Assembly (NCBI GenBank): GCA_020541205.1
Contig: CP048208.1
Coordinates: 806,001-870,000 of the forward strand
Length of the DNA: 64,000 nucleotides
Direction of reading: 5' to 3'
DNA from: Candidatus Hartigia pinicola
GTDB taxonomy: Bacteria; Pseudomonadota; Gammaproteobacteria; Enterobacterales; Enterobacteriaceae
In this document: positions 25,281 through 37,600 of the stretch, piece after piece
Position numbering within the stretch: the first letter of the stretch is position 1
Layout: each line of letters begins with the position of its first letter
Translations under genes and position numbers: made by a program
Notes under the pieces: model-generated
What the model saw: the letters and a program-made list of their open reading frames with translations, nothing else
Databases searched by the model: none
What the model was told of the DNA's origin: nothing

Positions 25281-25496
25281 TTACTTTTTAGAACCCGGGA
25301 AGTTGAAACGCTGATTAAAACGATCAACACGACCTCCTGTAGCAATATCACGTTGCTTACCAGTATAAAATGGATGGCAGTTGCCACAAACGTCTAGGTT
25401 CAGTGAGTGCTCTAATGTTGAGTGAATGTTAATTACATTACCACAAGAACACGTTGCAGTTATTACTTCGTATTTTGGGTGAATACCTTTTTTCAT
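25281..25496 (-). CDS. rpmE: 50S ribosomal protein L31 (zinc-binding type)
   Basis: Protein of the large ribosomal subunit that sits near the central protuberance and bridges to the 30S subunit. It has 71 residues (E. coli 70), with a single extra C-terminal Lys. The zinc ligands of the C+ type are all present: C16, C18, C37 and C40. The '[21 protein letters not shown]' tail is typical. AGAGG lies seven bases before ATG on the minus strand. It is transcribed divergently from priA across 355 bases, the same arrangement as in E. coli, and it ends at a strong terminator. No zinc-free paralogue (YkgM type) is seen here. The gene appears fully functional. Confidence 0.97.
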   Translation of the reverse strand: MKKGIHPKYEVITATCSCGNVINIHSTLEHSLNLDVCGNCHPFYTGKQRDIATGGRVDRFNQRFNFPGSKK

Positions 25497-25851
25497 GGGA
25501 AAACCTCTATTTCAGGATGTGTTATCATTTAGCTATAATTTTAAAAAATAATTACATGTTATTTTATTAAGAGCAACCTATTAGTTTTAGTTATATTGCA
25601 AATCATATGTTATTATCACTTTATTCTCTATATCCTATATTTGTTATATAATTATTGAGATTTTTATGACGTTTTAGTATTATATTCTTATTAATAAATT
25701 ATTTTGAGTATGAATTAGAAAAGTAGTTATAAATTTGTGCGTATGTTATAGAAAAGATATATTTATGATGCAATAAAAATTAAATAATTTGATGTGACTC
25801 TAACGAAATAATTCATTGATATTTTTATAAAAAATGGACGGACATTTAGTT
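25497..25851. other. Divergent rpmE/priA control region
   Basis: 355 bases hold the start signals for rpmE (minus) and priA (plus). The only clear element is the AGAGG ribosome binding site of rpmE just right of its start. No promoter stands out: a TTGCTC box on the minus strand with an AT-rich -10 is possible but weak. No operator palindrome was found. Confidence 0.5.
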
Positions 25852-28050
25852 ATGATTGTCGTTCAGGTAGCTTTACCAGTTCCTTTAAACCATACATTTG
25901 ATTATTACTTATCTGATAATATGCTTACCCCCCCAATAGGAGGACGAGTAAGAGTACCTTTTGGAAAGAGACAATTATGTGGCATAGTCATCAGTTACAA
26001 TTCAAAAAGTGAGGTGCCTGAAAATCAATTAAAAGCAGTGGAACTTGTTCTTGATGATGAAACTTTATTTCCTAAAAATTTGTGGCGCCTTTTATTATGG
26101 TCTTCTCAATATTACCATTATCCTATTGGTGAAGTGTTATTGCATGCTTTACCAACTCTGTTGCGTCAAGGAAAAGCAACTAAATTATCTCCTACTTGGC
26201 AATGGAAAATTACAGAATGTGGGGAAAGAATTAATCTTAACACATTAAAACGTTCATCTAGGCTAAAACAGGTACTTTCCTTATTACAGAGTCGTTCTAT
26301 TTATCAATATCAAGTTATTGCACTAAAATTAAGTAAAAGTGTATTACAAACACTACAAAAGAAAGGATATATTGCACGTTATTCTATAGAACCCATTTCT
26401 AAAAAATGGCAATCTCAGTTTCTAGTTAGTGGTGAGCGTCTGCGATTAAATTCTGAGCAAGAAACAGCTATTACCGCAATCCGTGAAAAAGATAATGAAT
26501 TTTCACCTTGGTTGCTTGCAGGGATCACGGGATCTGGTAAAACTGAAGTTTATCTTCATGCTTTAGAAAACATTTTAGCTCAAGGTAAGCAAGCGTTAGT
26601 GTTAGTTCCTGAGATCAATTTAACACCGCAAACTATTAATCGCTTTCGTAAGCGATTTAATGCCCCTGTAGCTATATTACACTCTGCATTAAATGATAGT
26701 GAACGTCTTTCTGTTTGGTTAGGGGCTAAACAAGATAAAACTGCCATTATTGTTGGTACGCGCTCTGCGCTTTTTACTCCATTTTTTCGTTTAGGTATCA
26801 TTATTATTGATGAAGAGCATGACAGTTCCTACAAACAACAAAATGGTTGGCGTTATCATGCACGTGATCTTGCTGTTTTGCGAGCGAGGAATGAAAATAT
26901 TCCAATTATTCTTGGAACAGCAACTCCTTCTTTAGAAACGCTATTAAATATTCAGAAAAAAAAATATCATCAGTTAAATTTAACATTACGAGCAGGTGAC
27001 GCCAATCTCGCCACTCAGAAGTTAATTGATTTAAAAGGACAATTTTTAAAGCATGGTTTATCTAAATTATTAATTAAACATATTCAAGATCATTTAAAAA
27101 AAGATAATCAAGTGATTTTATTTTTAAATCGCCGAGGATATTCTTCAGCGCTGATTTGTCATGAATGTGGTTGGGTATTCGAATGTCAACGCTGTAATCA
27201 TTATTATACGTTTCATCAAAATTCCTATCAGTTACTTTGTCATTATTGTGATAGCCAGAGCCTCATACCTCAGCAGTGTATAGATTGCGGTTCAACATAT
27301 TTAATCCCTATTGGGATGGGAACAGAACAACTGGCAGAAGGCATTACTGATCTCTTCCCTAGCGTACCAGTTACACGTATTGATCGTGACACAACTAGAC
27401 GAAAAGGAGCGTTTTCAAAATATTTAAATGAAATTCATGCAGGTGGTGCGCGTATTTTAATTGGTACACAAATGCTTGCTAAAGGTCATCATTTTCCTGA
27501 TGTTACTCTTGTCGCTTTATTAAATATAGATGGTGCTTTATTTTCTAATGACTTCAGATCAGCTGAACGTTTTGCTCAGCTATATATTCAAGTATCTGGT
27601 CGTGCAGGAAGGTCAGGCAAGCCAGGTGAAGTATTCTTACAAACTCATTATCCAGAACATCCACTGTTATTAACTCTACTGGATCGTGGCTATGATGCAT
27701 TCTCGCGTGACGCTATGGAAGAGCGTCGTGTTACTATGTTACCACCTTTTACTAATCATATTTTAATTCGATCAGAAGACCAAAACAATCAAGATTCTCA
27801 GAAATTTCTAGAAAAAGTAAGATGTTATGTTGTTGAACACTCGAAAAATGATTCACGTCTCTGGATTTTAGGACCAACTCCGGCAATACAAGCTAAACGA
27901 AGTGGTTATTTTCGCTGGTACTTGTTATTACAGCATCCTTCTCGGTCTTATTTAAAAAAATTGACGGAAAAAGTGTGTTTTCAATTACACAGTCAACCAG
28001 GAAGACGAAAAGTAAAATGGAATATTGATGTTGATCCAATAGATTATTAA
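25852..28050 (+). CDS. priA: Primosomal protein N' (replication restart helicase PriA)
   Basis: 3'-to-5' superfamily 2 DNA helicase that recognises abandoned replication forks and loads the DnaB helicase through PriB/DnaT. I place the start at the seventh codon of the open frame. From ATG 25852 the protein is 732 residues, the E. coli length, and opens [12 protein letters not shown] like the family; the upstream ATG at 25834 adds six residues and has no ribosome binding site. In this numbering Walker A is GITGSGKTE with K230, the DEEH box is 320-323, and the eight zinc cysteines fall at 436, 439, 445, 448, 463, 466, 476 and 479, all as in E. coli. The N-terminal 3'-DNA-binding domain (about 1-105), the helicase motifs '[10 protein letters not shown]' and 'FLNRRGY', and the C-terminal '[13 protein letters not shown]' are complete. 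cytR and ftsN, which follow in E. coli, are gone. Confidence 0.97.
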   Translation: MIVVQVALPVPLNHTFDYYLSDNMLTPPIGGRVRVPFGKRQLCGIVISYNSKSEVPENQLKAVELVLDDETLFPKNLWRLLLWSSQYYHYPIGEVLLHALPTLLRQGKATKLSPTWQWKITECGERINLNTLKRSSRLKQVLSLLQSRSIYQYQVIALKLSKSVLQTLQKKGYIARYSIEPISKKWQSQFLVSGERLRLNSEQETAITAIREKDNEFSPWLLAGITGSGKTEVYLHALENILAQGKQALVLVPEINLTPQTINRFRKRFNAPVAILHSALNDSERLSVWLGAKQDKTAIIVGTRSALFTPFFRLGIIIIDEEHDSSYKQQNGWRYHARDLAVLRARNENIPIILGTATPSLETLLNIQKKKYHQLNLTLRAGDANLATQKLIDLKGQFLKHGLSKLLIKHIQDHLKKDNQVILFLNRRGYSSALICHECGWVFECQRCNHYYTFHQNSYQLLCHYCDSQSLIPQQCIDCGSTYLIPIGMGTEQLAEGITDLFPSVPVTRIDRDTTRRKGAFSKYLNEIHAGGARILIGTQMLAKGHHFPDVTLVALLNIDGALFSNDFRSAERFAQLYIQVSGRAGRSGKPGEVFLQTHYPEHPLLLTLLDRGYDAFSRDAMEERRVTMLPPFTNHILIRSEDQNNQDSQKFLEKVRCYVVEHSKNDSRLWILGPTPAIQAKRSGYFRWYLLLQHPSRSYLKKLTEKVCFQLHSQPGRRKVKWNIDVDPIDY

Positions 28051-28058
28051 TCTAACAT

Positions 28059-28078
28059 ACCATTGATTACTTAATGGT
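28059..28078 (+). terminator. Weak candidate terminator after priA
   Basis: ACCATT (28059-28064) pairs with AATGGT (28073-28078) around an eight-base loop, nine bases after the priA stop. The downstream sequence is T-rich but not a clean T-run. The stem is short, so the call rests mainly on position. Confidence 0.3.
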
Positions 28079-31000
28079 TATCTGATAAAATTTATTATTT
28101 TATTTTTATAAATAAATTAATTAGATTCAAAGTTTAAATTTATTAATGCTTTAGAATTAATTTTATTTAAAATTAAAGTTTTATTGATATAATATATTTA
28201 TATGATATATTAATATTGCTGTTTTTAAACAGCATAGTTATGACTATTACAATAGTAGAAAAGAATCATCTAAAATAATATTCAGCATGAATTTATATAA
28301 ATTGGATTATACATATTCTTTATTTCAATTATTTATAACAACTTATAAAGTTCATTGATTAGTATATTTATGTAATTCTACAAGTAATTAATGAATTAAA
28401 GTTCAAGAAACTCGTTATACAATCAAAATAAACTAATATTACAATTATGCATAATCTTGTTAGTTTTGCGTTTTTATCGAGCATAATCGTTTTAAAAATA
28501 TTAATGAATCTAGCAGAGCATATAATTCTTATAGGAGAGAAATATGTTATGAATATTAGTCACTATTATCTTATTTAGAATGATTTAGGTGACCAAGCAA
28601 AATTATACTGCTCATTATTTTTAATATCTCTGTTATATTTTTTCGTGATATAAACTTCAAACTTCAAAAATAGTTGTAAAAGAGAGATTTGTTTTTTATT
28701 AGTGAGTTATAAATATTAAAAAATAAACAACAGGTTTACTAAGCTAATTATTACTAAAAATGGGTTGAAGGTGCAGTGCTATTAAAGATTATGCAGAATT
28801 TTCAAATATAATCATATGATATATCCTATCAAGATAAACAGTGTAAATTAGTGATGTTTAATTAATAAATGTTTAATGTAGATTCATTATCACTGCTAAA
28901 AACCTAAAAATATACAGCGCCTAAAGAAGTCAATTTACATGATACTTTTAATGTTGCTATATATTTGAAAAATCCGTTCCCAGTAAGATATTGTCCTTAA
29001 GAAATGTTTGCAGAAAAAGTGCTCTACATAAACTATCTTAATTTTTTAAGGAGAAAATCATTCTAAATATAAAATGTCTTGACTCAAGAGACGTTAAGAA
29101 AAAGTGTTAGTAAGATCTTTGTTAGGCCATAGATGTGATGCTAACATATTATTATGATCATCAATACTGAACATTCATGAAGAATAATATGCATGTAAAA
29201 TATCTTAACCAGATAGTGCAACATGAATAAAGTATATTCTGAGTAAGATATGACAAATACTGTTACCATTCTTATAAACTAAAAACGTAATTCACTTGTT
29301 CCTTTTAAAATAACATTGCAGTGTTGAGTGTTTGACTTGCACATTGCATGGATAAATGTAGTCAAGTATAGAATAACAGTGAGAGATATTTAAAGAACTT
29401 ACATTGCTATTATTAATCTAATATTTGTTTTTTGCATACAGTGCAGAGAAACACTACATCACTGTTAGTACTCATTATACTTTTTTAATAAAAACCACGA
29501 TTAATGAACATTAATGCAATTTAACATTTTTAAAACATTTATCACCTTGTGATCGAATGAATGGAAATGTTGTAGATGTTAAACGTATAGTACAATAGCA
29601 TTACTCATCTTAAGTGTATCAGTATAATAATTAATAAAAAAGATCAAAAATTATTTGAAATATAACCAGGAAACGGTGCGAGATTAAAATTTAAATCAAT
29701 GACACACTAAAATTCACTAGATTTGTTTAATACACAGATACTAACAATATTAGTTTACATGTTTTGGCAGTTTACCATTGAAAAGTGTCGACTAGTGATT
29801 CTTAAATATTATTATTAGTTAATTTCTGAAAGTACATGACGATTGTATTTGATGTTATTAATAAAGTATGTAACAATAAAACATTGTCTGATATAGATGC
29901 GTATCTAAGTAAAATATGTTTCTTGACTTATGTATAAACGGTGTCTTTTTTATCAATTTATTAAATTAATTATTTTTTTAAAAATAATTTTTGGCACTTA
30001 TCTTAATTTTTAAAACTGTGATTCATTCTTAGTGTGAAAGCATTTATTAATGCTTTACTGAATTAAGTTTCATTTATGTTCAATGTAAATGATCGTTTAA
30101 ATTCTTATTTATTATTCACTTTATTTATATGCTAAAGAAATAAAATTAATAGAACGAATTAATATCATTAGGTAGTTATATATCTTATATAACTAAATTA
30201 CAATAATTCATGCTCTCAATTACTCTATTGATAAATAAAGATCACATGTATTGTTAATGTATTATAAGCAATATGATGGATTTTCAATAAATAATTATTA
30301 AAAATCAATATAATCTTAATCATTACTGATATCGGTAATGAATGTAATATCTTGGTTAAAGAAATAGATAATAATTACTCTAACTCTTTCTTGCGTAATA
30401 TCAATGTTTAATTTTTTAGTCACCATGGATTAACTTAGCGAGTAACGCTTAATTTTTATTGTTATAGTTACTATTGATTTTTATGTCGATATTTTAGATT
30501 TATTGATAATATTTTAAATATATTTGATCTAATTCAGAGTATTACATAGCAGACTTGACTCTTTTCTTCTGTTTGATTTTTTTGTTGAACATCATCCTGA
30601 AATACATCTGAAAATGTCCTAATTGAGCGATAAATTTTCAGGTATCTTCATATGTATAATTATCGGTAAAATGATATATTACTCTGAAAATTATTTATAA
30701 AATTAGTGCATGCAACGCATCCTTCGTCACTCGGTTAGTAAATTATATCATGACGATAGAGTACAATTTCATACTGTGGTAGATGTTTTATAAAAACAAA
30801 ATATTTTCTATTCAATAGAAAAACAACTAATTCTAATTGTATATACTAAAGAGAAAAAAAAGAAAGTGTCTTTTGACAATTTTAACGTTTAAAGATAACG
30901 CAGAGAGTTTATAATTCAATATTTTATTTTAATGATTTAGACGCATATATTGTAGTTGCACCCTTCATGATTCATTGGTATAACTTTTGATATTATAACA

Positions 31001-31534
31001 TGCTTGTCATGCATATTAATCATTTTATGTAAACTAACAAGCTATGTAAGCATTTCTATAGGGTGAATTTTAGTAACCTATCTCTATATGTTATTTGATG
31101 ATAGAGTTTTTTATTTTTATTATGCTTGTGTAGGAGATTATCTTAGTGTTTTAAAATTTTTTGTATCTATGATTATCTTAGTAGTGTTGATATTCTTTTA
31201 ACCTGTTATAGGTAGCATACTAATTATATCTTTAACTCTTCACTGATAAGCTTAGATTTATTTCTCACTGTTTATTTTTTTAAAATTTATCATAATCATG
31301 AGAGGCACTTTTATTTAAAAATATTAGTAAGTGGTGTAAATAATATAAACAGTGTGAGATAGTAAATCATACAAATCAATTTTTTAGAGAAAATATGTTG
31401 CAGTTTTTCGAGAAAAAAAGTATAATATATTAAAATATTTTTAATAGATTTCTTATAAGTTTTATAATTATAATAATGCATATTACATAATTTTAATTGA
31501 AAAATATTTCTGAATAATGTCTAATAAATGTCAT

Positions 31535-31555
31535 TCACTCGATAGTGACGAGTGA
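31535..31555 (+). other. GC-containing hairpin in gene desert
   Basis: TCACTCG (31535-31541) pairs perfectly with CGAGTGA (31549-31555) around a seven-base loop. There is no T-run and no nearby gene. It is richer in G+C than its surroundings and so slightly unusual, but the stem is short. Confidence 0.25.
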
Positions 31556-31922
31556 GCGTATTAAATCTAATAACTTGTTTTTTAATAAGGATGTAAATAG
31601 AAATTGGTTCTTCTATAGAAAGAATATAACTTTTATATCGAGAGTTTGTCTTGAATTATTTATACTTTTAGTATATCTAAAACGATATTTAATATTTAGA
31701 GTATAGCGTCTTAAAAATCTTATTAAAGAATAGTAATTTTCTTTAGGTGTTGTTAATCACTTGAATAAAACTAATCAAAATGTTAAACTTACTAACAACT
31801 TTCTCCGACAGAGAGAATTTGACATTTTTAATAAAAATATTTTTTAACTATTAATAACTGATAATATACAACTAGAATGATGATTAGTTTATAATATAAT
31901 AACTAAAATGTAGTGCATTGTT

Positions 31923-31957
31923 TTATTAATTACCTAATGTGATTAGGTAATTAATAA
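31923..31957. repeat. 16 bp perfect inverted repeat with 3-base loop
   Basis: Arms 31923-31938 and 31942-31957 pair without a mismatch around the loop GTG. The central part of each arm contains the only G+C (TTACCTAAT / ATTAGGTAA). No gene lies within 3.8 kb to the left or 11 kb to the right. It is not followed by a T-run, so it is not a typical terminator. A stem this long is unlikely by chance even in AT-rich sequence. Confidence 0.6.
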
Positions 31958-32599
31958 TTACACACTATGCATGTAAGCGTAGTTCATGGTTATCAAAAAC
32001 TAATCATTTTCTAAAATAATTTAAATTATTATATCAATATTATCTTTTTAAATAATTTATAACAATTAACATTGTTAATTAGGTTATTTGATAAGTTTTA
32101 AACGGATTGAAAATTATATTCTTATTTTTTTGTTATTAATTAAGAGTTTTTTCTTTTTTGAATCAAATATTAATGTTTATATTCTTATAATATAATTTCT
32201 CATTTTTTAAGATGCATTTATATTTATAAAAATATCTATTTAATTTTGATGTAATAGTTCATACTAAAATCTTTTATGAGAAGTTAATTATTTAGCTAAG
32301 ATATTTATTTAAAATACATAATAGATAAGTAATAAGACGATTATTCAAAGAATGTTGTATAGTAAGTAGTTCTCTGGTAGAATATTATAATCCTACTTGC
32401 GATTGTATTGTTTCCAGTTACACTGATTTAATATCTTTTTTTTATTGTTGATTTATATTATTGTATGTTTCCACTGACTAGTGAAATATATTTTTATTTT
32501 AATTTATAAAAAATTTCGTGATAAATATCTTATTTATTAAAATGTTAGAGATTCATTTCGATAAAGGTATATTCTTGTTTGCTATAATTTTTGTTTTAT

Positions 32600-34600
32600 A
32601 TTATTGCGTTTTTTTAATTGGCTTTCTAGTCTAGCAGTGCCTGTAATATAGGCTTTAGAGTAATAATCGCTTTATTTTATTAACTTTTGTAAGATATGTT
32701 TTTTTATTTTATAATATTGAATGAGATTGTCTCATTCGTTAAGAAATGATTTAACACTTTTCTTTTAGTGATTAGCTAGAATTACTAAAACAATTGCAGC
32801 TGTTTGTTTTTGTCGTAAGAAAATTATTGTTTATGAAATTAAATAATATTAAGTATGATTTACGAAATGAAGTAGATATTTTAAACTCTAACAAATTAAT
32901 ATAAATGTAAATTATTTCTGTTGATTTTATGACTGTTTTTATATAGCTGCTGTTTAAGTTTTTGGTATGTTATTTTTATTTAATAAAATTATTCTCAGAC
33001 ACTTGAGATGTAAATAATTTATTTTTAATTTAGTGAAGTACTTTTTTAAAGATTTTTTTGAAAATGAATTCAAATATTATAGCTTTATAAGTATTTAACT
33101 ATTTTTTTATAATTCTTACTCCTGTTTTTTATAAGTCTTATGTATTATCGTTAATTTTTTATTTTCCTCTGTCTTTCTCTTTTGAAAAATGTTGTGTATT
33201 ATTTTTTTGTTTAAATCTTGCTTAATTTTTCGTTCATTTTTTACGTTGCCTCTCAGCAAGAGTTAATTTAATAGAACTGGTATTTTACTACATAACAATG
33301 ATATCAAAATCTATGTACTCTTGATGATTAACCAACAATCAGTTGTTTTTATGTTTTTTAAGATAATGATTTTTATTATAAATCTAGTCGTTTATCACAA
33401 TAGATAATATTCGGTAAAATGTTATATAATTTTGTTTCTATTTTTTATATTTTTTGTCATTTGTTTAATTGCCTTCGTCAATGTCTGAGTTTATTTTTTG
33501 TGTTTTTTTAATTGATTTTATTTCTGTTTTAAGCTAATTGTCTGAAGAAGTTGAGTATGCTATAATTAAGTTTTTAAATTTTTTATAGATGTCTTCAGTT
33601 TTACTCTATTTTTATTATTCGAAATGATTTTTTTGAGTGTTAAATAGAATACTATTTTTCAAGAACTACTGTGTATCTTTGTGTAGGTTAATTTGTTACT
33701 TTTATTTTTAACGCTAATACTGATTGTCTTATTTTGAATTTTCTTTTTATTTTAAAACTATTACTTCTGGTAGTGTTATCAATATAATCTTCATATTGTT
33801 TCAGGTTCTAATATGACTTAAAATAGACATATTTATTTTTACTAAAATATATTAATTTGTGGTAATAATTTATATGTAGATATAACTTTCTTTTGTATTT
33901 TATTAATTAAATTCTGTTAAATGTGATATATTGACTAATATTAGTAGGATTATTCAAAAAAATTTTAATTTTTATTTTTAATAGAGTATTAGATTTATTT
34001 AACGCTTGAGTATTATGATCACTTGAGCTTTTTATCTTCTGCATGTATGTTGTATGTTGACTTAGTTTATGTTGTATTTATGATAATTGGTTTTGTAGTA
34101 GAACTACATCTTATAACTTATGCTGAAAGATTTCCGGTAATTTGCATTATCTGACTGCACGAATGGATAGTGTATAAATAATTGTTGTTGATATTTTAAT
34201 TCTAACCATAAAGAGTACGAGGATTGCAATTAGTAGGTTATCTAAAAACGTTGATAAAATTTAGTGTATTTACTTAATAAGTAATTTCTCTATGTTGTTG
34301 TTGATTTTAGTTGTTTAAAACGCATAGTGAGTTGCTTGTATGTCGTTACTAATTATAGTAATTCCAGAGAGCACATTTACTAATGAATGAGTTATGATTC
34401 TAGGTTATCAGTAAGATTGTTTATCTAATAAGAGTTTTCTATTTTCTTCATTTAGAAACAGATATTATATCTTGAAGTTTTAAATTTCTTTTCTTTTTTT
34501 ATATTCAGAATAAATATAGCGAAATATTTTCTTCTAAATCGCGCTATTGGTAATTATTTTCTAGGAGATGTTCTTTTTTTATTAATTGTATTTAAAAATA
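32600..34600 (-). pseudogene. Probable decayed minus-strand gene (purine-rich ghost)
   Basis: Across this block the plus strand is strikingly T-rich. In the 60-base lines starting at 33121, 33181, 33421 and 33481 I count 36-37 T against 9-13 A. The minus strand is therefore purine-rich, as coding strands for Lys/Glu/Asn-rich proteins often are in such genomes. On the minus strand one frame runs from 34458 to 33907 (184 codons) with eight internal stops, about half the number expected, nearly all TAA. It includes FLNEENRKLLLDKQ, NLLIAILVLFMVRIKIST and the stretch QALNKSNTLLK. Further on, Lys-rich pieces such as TLAERQRKK and KTEENKK occur in shifting frames. A charged, perhaps coiled-coil protein with a membrane segment fits, but I cannot name it. 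Confidence 0.4.
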
Positions 34601-37600
34601 CAATGAAATCTCTTTTGAAAGTAGTATAAATTTTATGAATTAATTTAAAATAAATACTTATAATATTCATGATTAGTTCTTTATGTTACTCATGATAGCA
34701 AGCTCGATTTTTATAGGATGGAATCTTTGCTTTTAGTCTATTACCAGAACGTCGTAGATTTTAAAAAGTGCAAATGTTTATAACTTTTAAGTAGACATTT
34801 TTAACCTATGCAAGATATTGACTTATAAAATATATGTCATAAATAAATTTATTGGTTAATGAGATAGTATGTAATGTAGTATTTGATCCTAGATTACTAG
34901 AGAAGTAACATTGAGTAATGCTATTTTATCTGTGTTAATATGCCTAGTTATAACGTGTAATTTTTTCTAGTAAAATATTCATAAGTGAAATGAATCCTCT
35001 ATTAACTTTCAAGAACAGTAATATTTTTAAGAGTAGATTGCGAATTCTTATACATTTTTTTAGAGAAAAAAAAGATTATAAAATTTACTGAATTATAGCA
35101 GAAGTTATTACTTGTTTGAGTGATTATGTAGCAACTTTTTAGTTAGAGCGTAAAAAATTTTTCAGACGTTAATTCATTGAAAATTGCATTAAATCTACTA
35201 GTTGTTACTCTGTTTTTGTTGCATGCAATTAGGTAATTTTATGATGACACTTTCAATGTCTCATGAAATATAGTACTTTCTAGTAAAATACAATACTTTT
35301 TTTAATTATTCTTAAATATTAACTTGTAATATTTTATAGTTTAACAAGGTTGATAAAGACAATATCTTACTAATTTAGGATTGAGATCTCACAATCTTTC
35401 AATAAAACTAAAGAGATATTTTTTTGATTTACTTTATTAAAACTAACAGTGAGAAAGTATCAGAAATAATGAATATATTTTTTACTTATGATCTGAAGTT
35501 GATGAATATATTTTAATACAATCACATAACTTGTAAGATGGAAAGTATTTGAAGGAAATGTATCTTAGGATGTTAATATATAGATATTACGGATAGAATC
35601 AAATATTTCTAGGCCATTAATTGTTAATGGCTATTGATCATCATAGGAATTATAAGTCTAAGTGTTTTTTATATTGCTTAGCTAAGTAATAATGAGTTTA
35701 GTAATAATTATGAATTACTGTTTGAAATGACAATTTTTCTTAAGTGTTTGATTTAATAACATTGAATTGTACATTCTATATATGTAACAATGAAACTGTA
35801 CATAAATAATGTTACATATTTTCTTATGATTTTTTTAGTGTGAGATGATGCAAGCTTGAGAAAATTAAGTAATAACATTTGTATTTAAATAAGAAAGTAA
35901 AGAATTTATTTAATTGAGATTTGAAACTTACTTATAACTATCCTAAGAATTATAAATTTATAGCCTGTTTATCGTAAAAAGATGATAAATTGATTATAGA
36001 ATTTTCGTGTATATCTAGGATATCTTATATTAAAATAACGCAGATTGTAATTACACATATCCATTTGATATTTTTACATTGAATTGAGTTAATTAAGTGC
36101 TAAGTGTTAATAATTGATATATCGATGTTTGATCAAAACATCGAGTCATGATGTTCATTAGAAGTATGAGTGATATATCTATAAAATATTTGATTATATT
36201 ATCATTAAATAATATGCGTTTATCAATATAGACTTCCATACTGCAGTTTAATTAAGATAATAAGTAACAATACTTAAGTATGTTTATATAACTACTGTGT
36301 TTTGACTACTGAGTATCAGCGAACGAGGTTATGCCTTTAAGATAATATAATATAAATAATTGTGATTTAGTGAGATTGTGTGTACCTTTATAAAATAACA
36401 GATTGTAATTTTATTTTTGATAATCTCTTTTATTTTAAGTATTAATCATAGTAAAATTTACTCTATTTATCAAGATGAAGCGAATATCTTAGAGATAGTT
36501 TTATTTTGTATTAAAGAAAAAATGGTTTTTAGTTTATTGAAACTGATAATTATGATTTTAAAATTCTGGAGTTAATGAATTAATGACTTAATGTTATTAT
36601 TTTAGATTAATATTTTAGTTAGTATCAAATACTTAATCATGCAGGATTGAATAATTATAACATACTATATGTTTCTTAGATATGTGGAGTATGTATATAG
36701 TAATGAAAATAATTTAGCTGCATATGAAATTGTAATGTGCATCTGGAAGATATGCGTGATGAATGTCTAGATTTTTCTTTTAAAGCAGTGCGTTAGATAT
36801 AAAAAAATGCTTAAAGACTGAATATAATTTATAATATAAGAGATTATTCTTAATTTTTACTGATAAATAACAAGAAAAATACAAACGTATTATAAAATGT
36901 TCTTTATAGCAGTAGTGAGTAGAAGGGTTATGTTATTTATCTCATCTTTATTAATATTATTTATTTTATTATTTTTTGCACTTGTCTGGATTGGTGATAA
37001 TTTAATTAAGAATTCATAATTCGTTATTATTCTGTACCTTAAAATAGGTTTTTATGATATGCAGATGACTCAGTGTATATTTTTAAAACTGACTAACTTC
37101 AATAATGTAACTATAAAATACCATCGAAATGAAAGTAATTAATTACAGTTTTTAATGATTGTAAAATCTTTGAATCATTTAGTTTAGATAATTAAATGTG
37201 ATAATATTATCTTTTAGTAAAACTACTAAAAGTAGAAGTTATGAAGATAATTGATAGTATATTTTCATTTATTACATCCTCTGAATTTGAACTAGTATTT
37301 TATTTTAAAATTTATGATTGAAAATTGATATTAGAAAAATAAATCCAATTAATATAAGATTGTAAATCTTGCTAAATTTTGATAATTCATGCTTAGTAGC
37401 GGTATAAAGCGACTTTAAAAACGTTGATTAGAAAAATTAATATCTAAATTTTTTTCTAATATTATTTTTGAAGGGATAAAGATCGCTTGCCGTTGTTTAA
37501 TAGTATTTTAAGTTAAAACTGACAAAAAATACTAGTATTAGAAAAGAAAAACTATATGCAATAGAAAAAAGAAAATATATTATATCAATTACCTGATAAA

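Noticed and set aside
25834-25851. Upstream ATG that would extend PriA by six residues
   Set aside because: No ribosome binding site; starting at 25852 gives the E. coli length and places K230 and all eight zinc cysteines at the E. coli numbers.
26045-26801. Open frames on either strand inside priA (26045-26248 plus, 26580-26801 minus)
   Set aside because: Both lie entirely within the intact priA frame and have no family resemblance.
28218-28233. GCTGTT/AACAGC hairpin considered as the priA terminator
   Set aside because: It lies 170 bases past the stop, is followed by no T-run, and has a stem length expected by chance.
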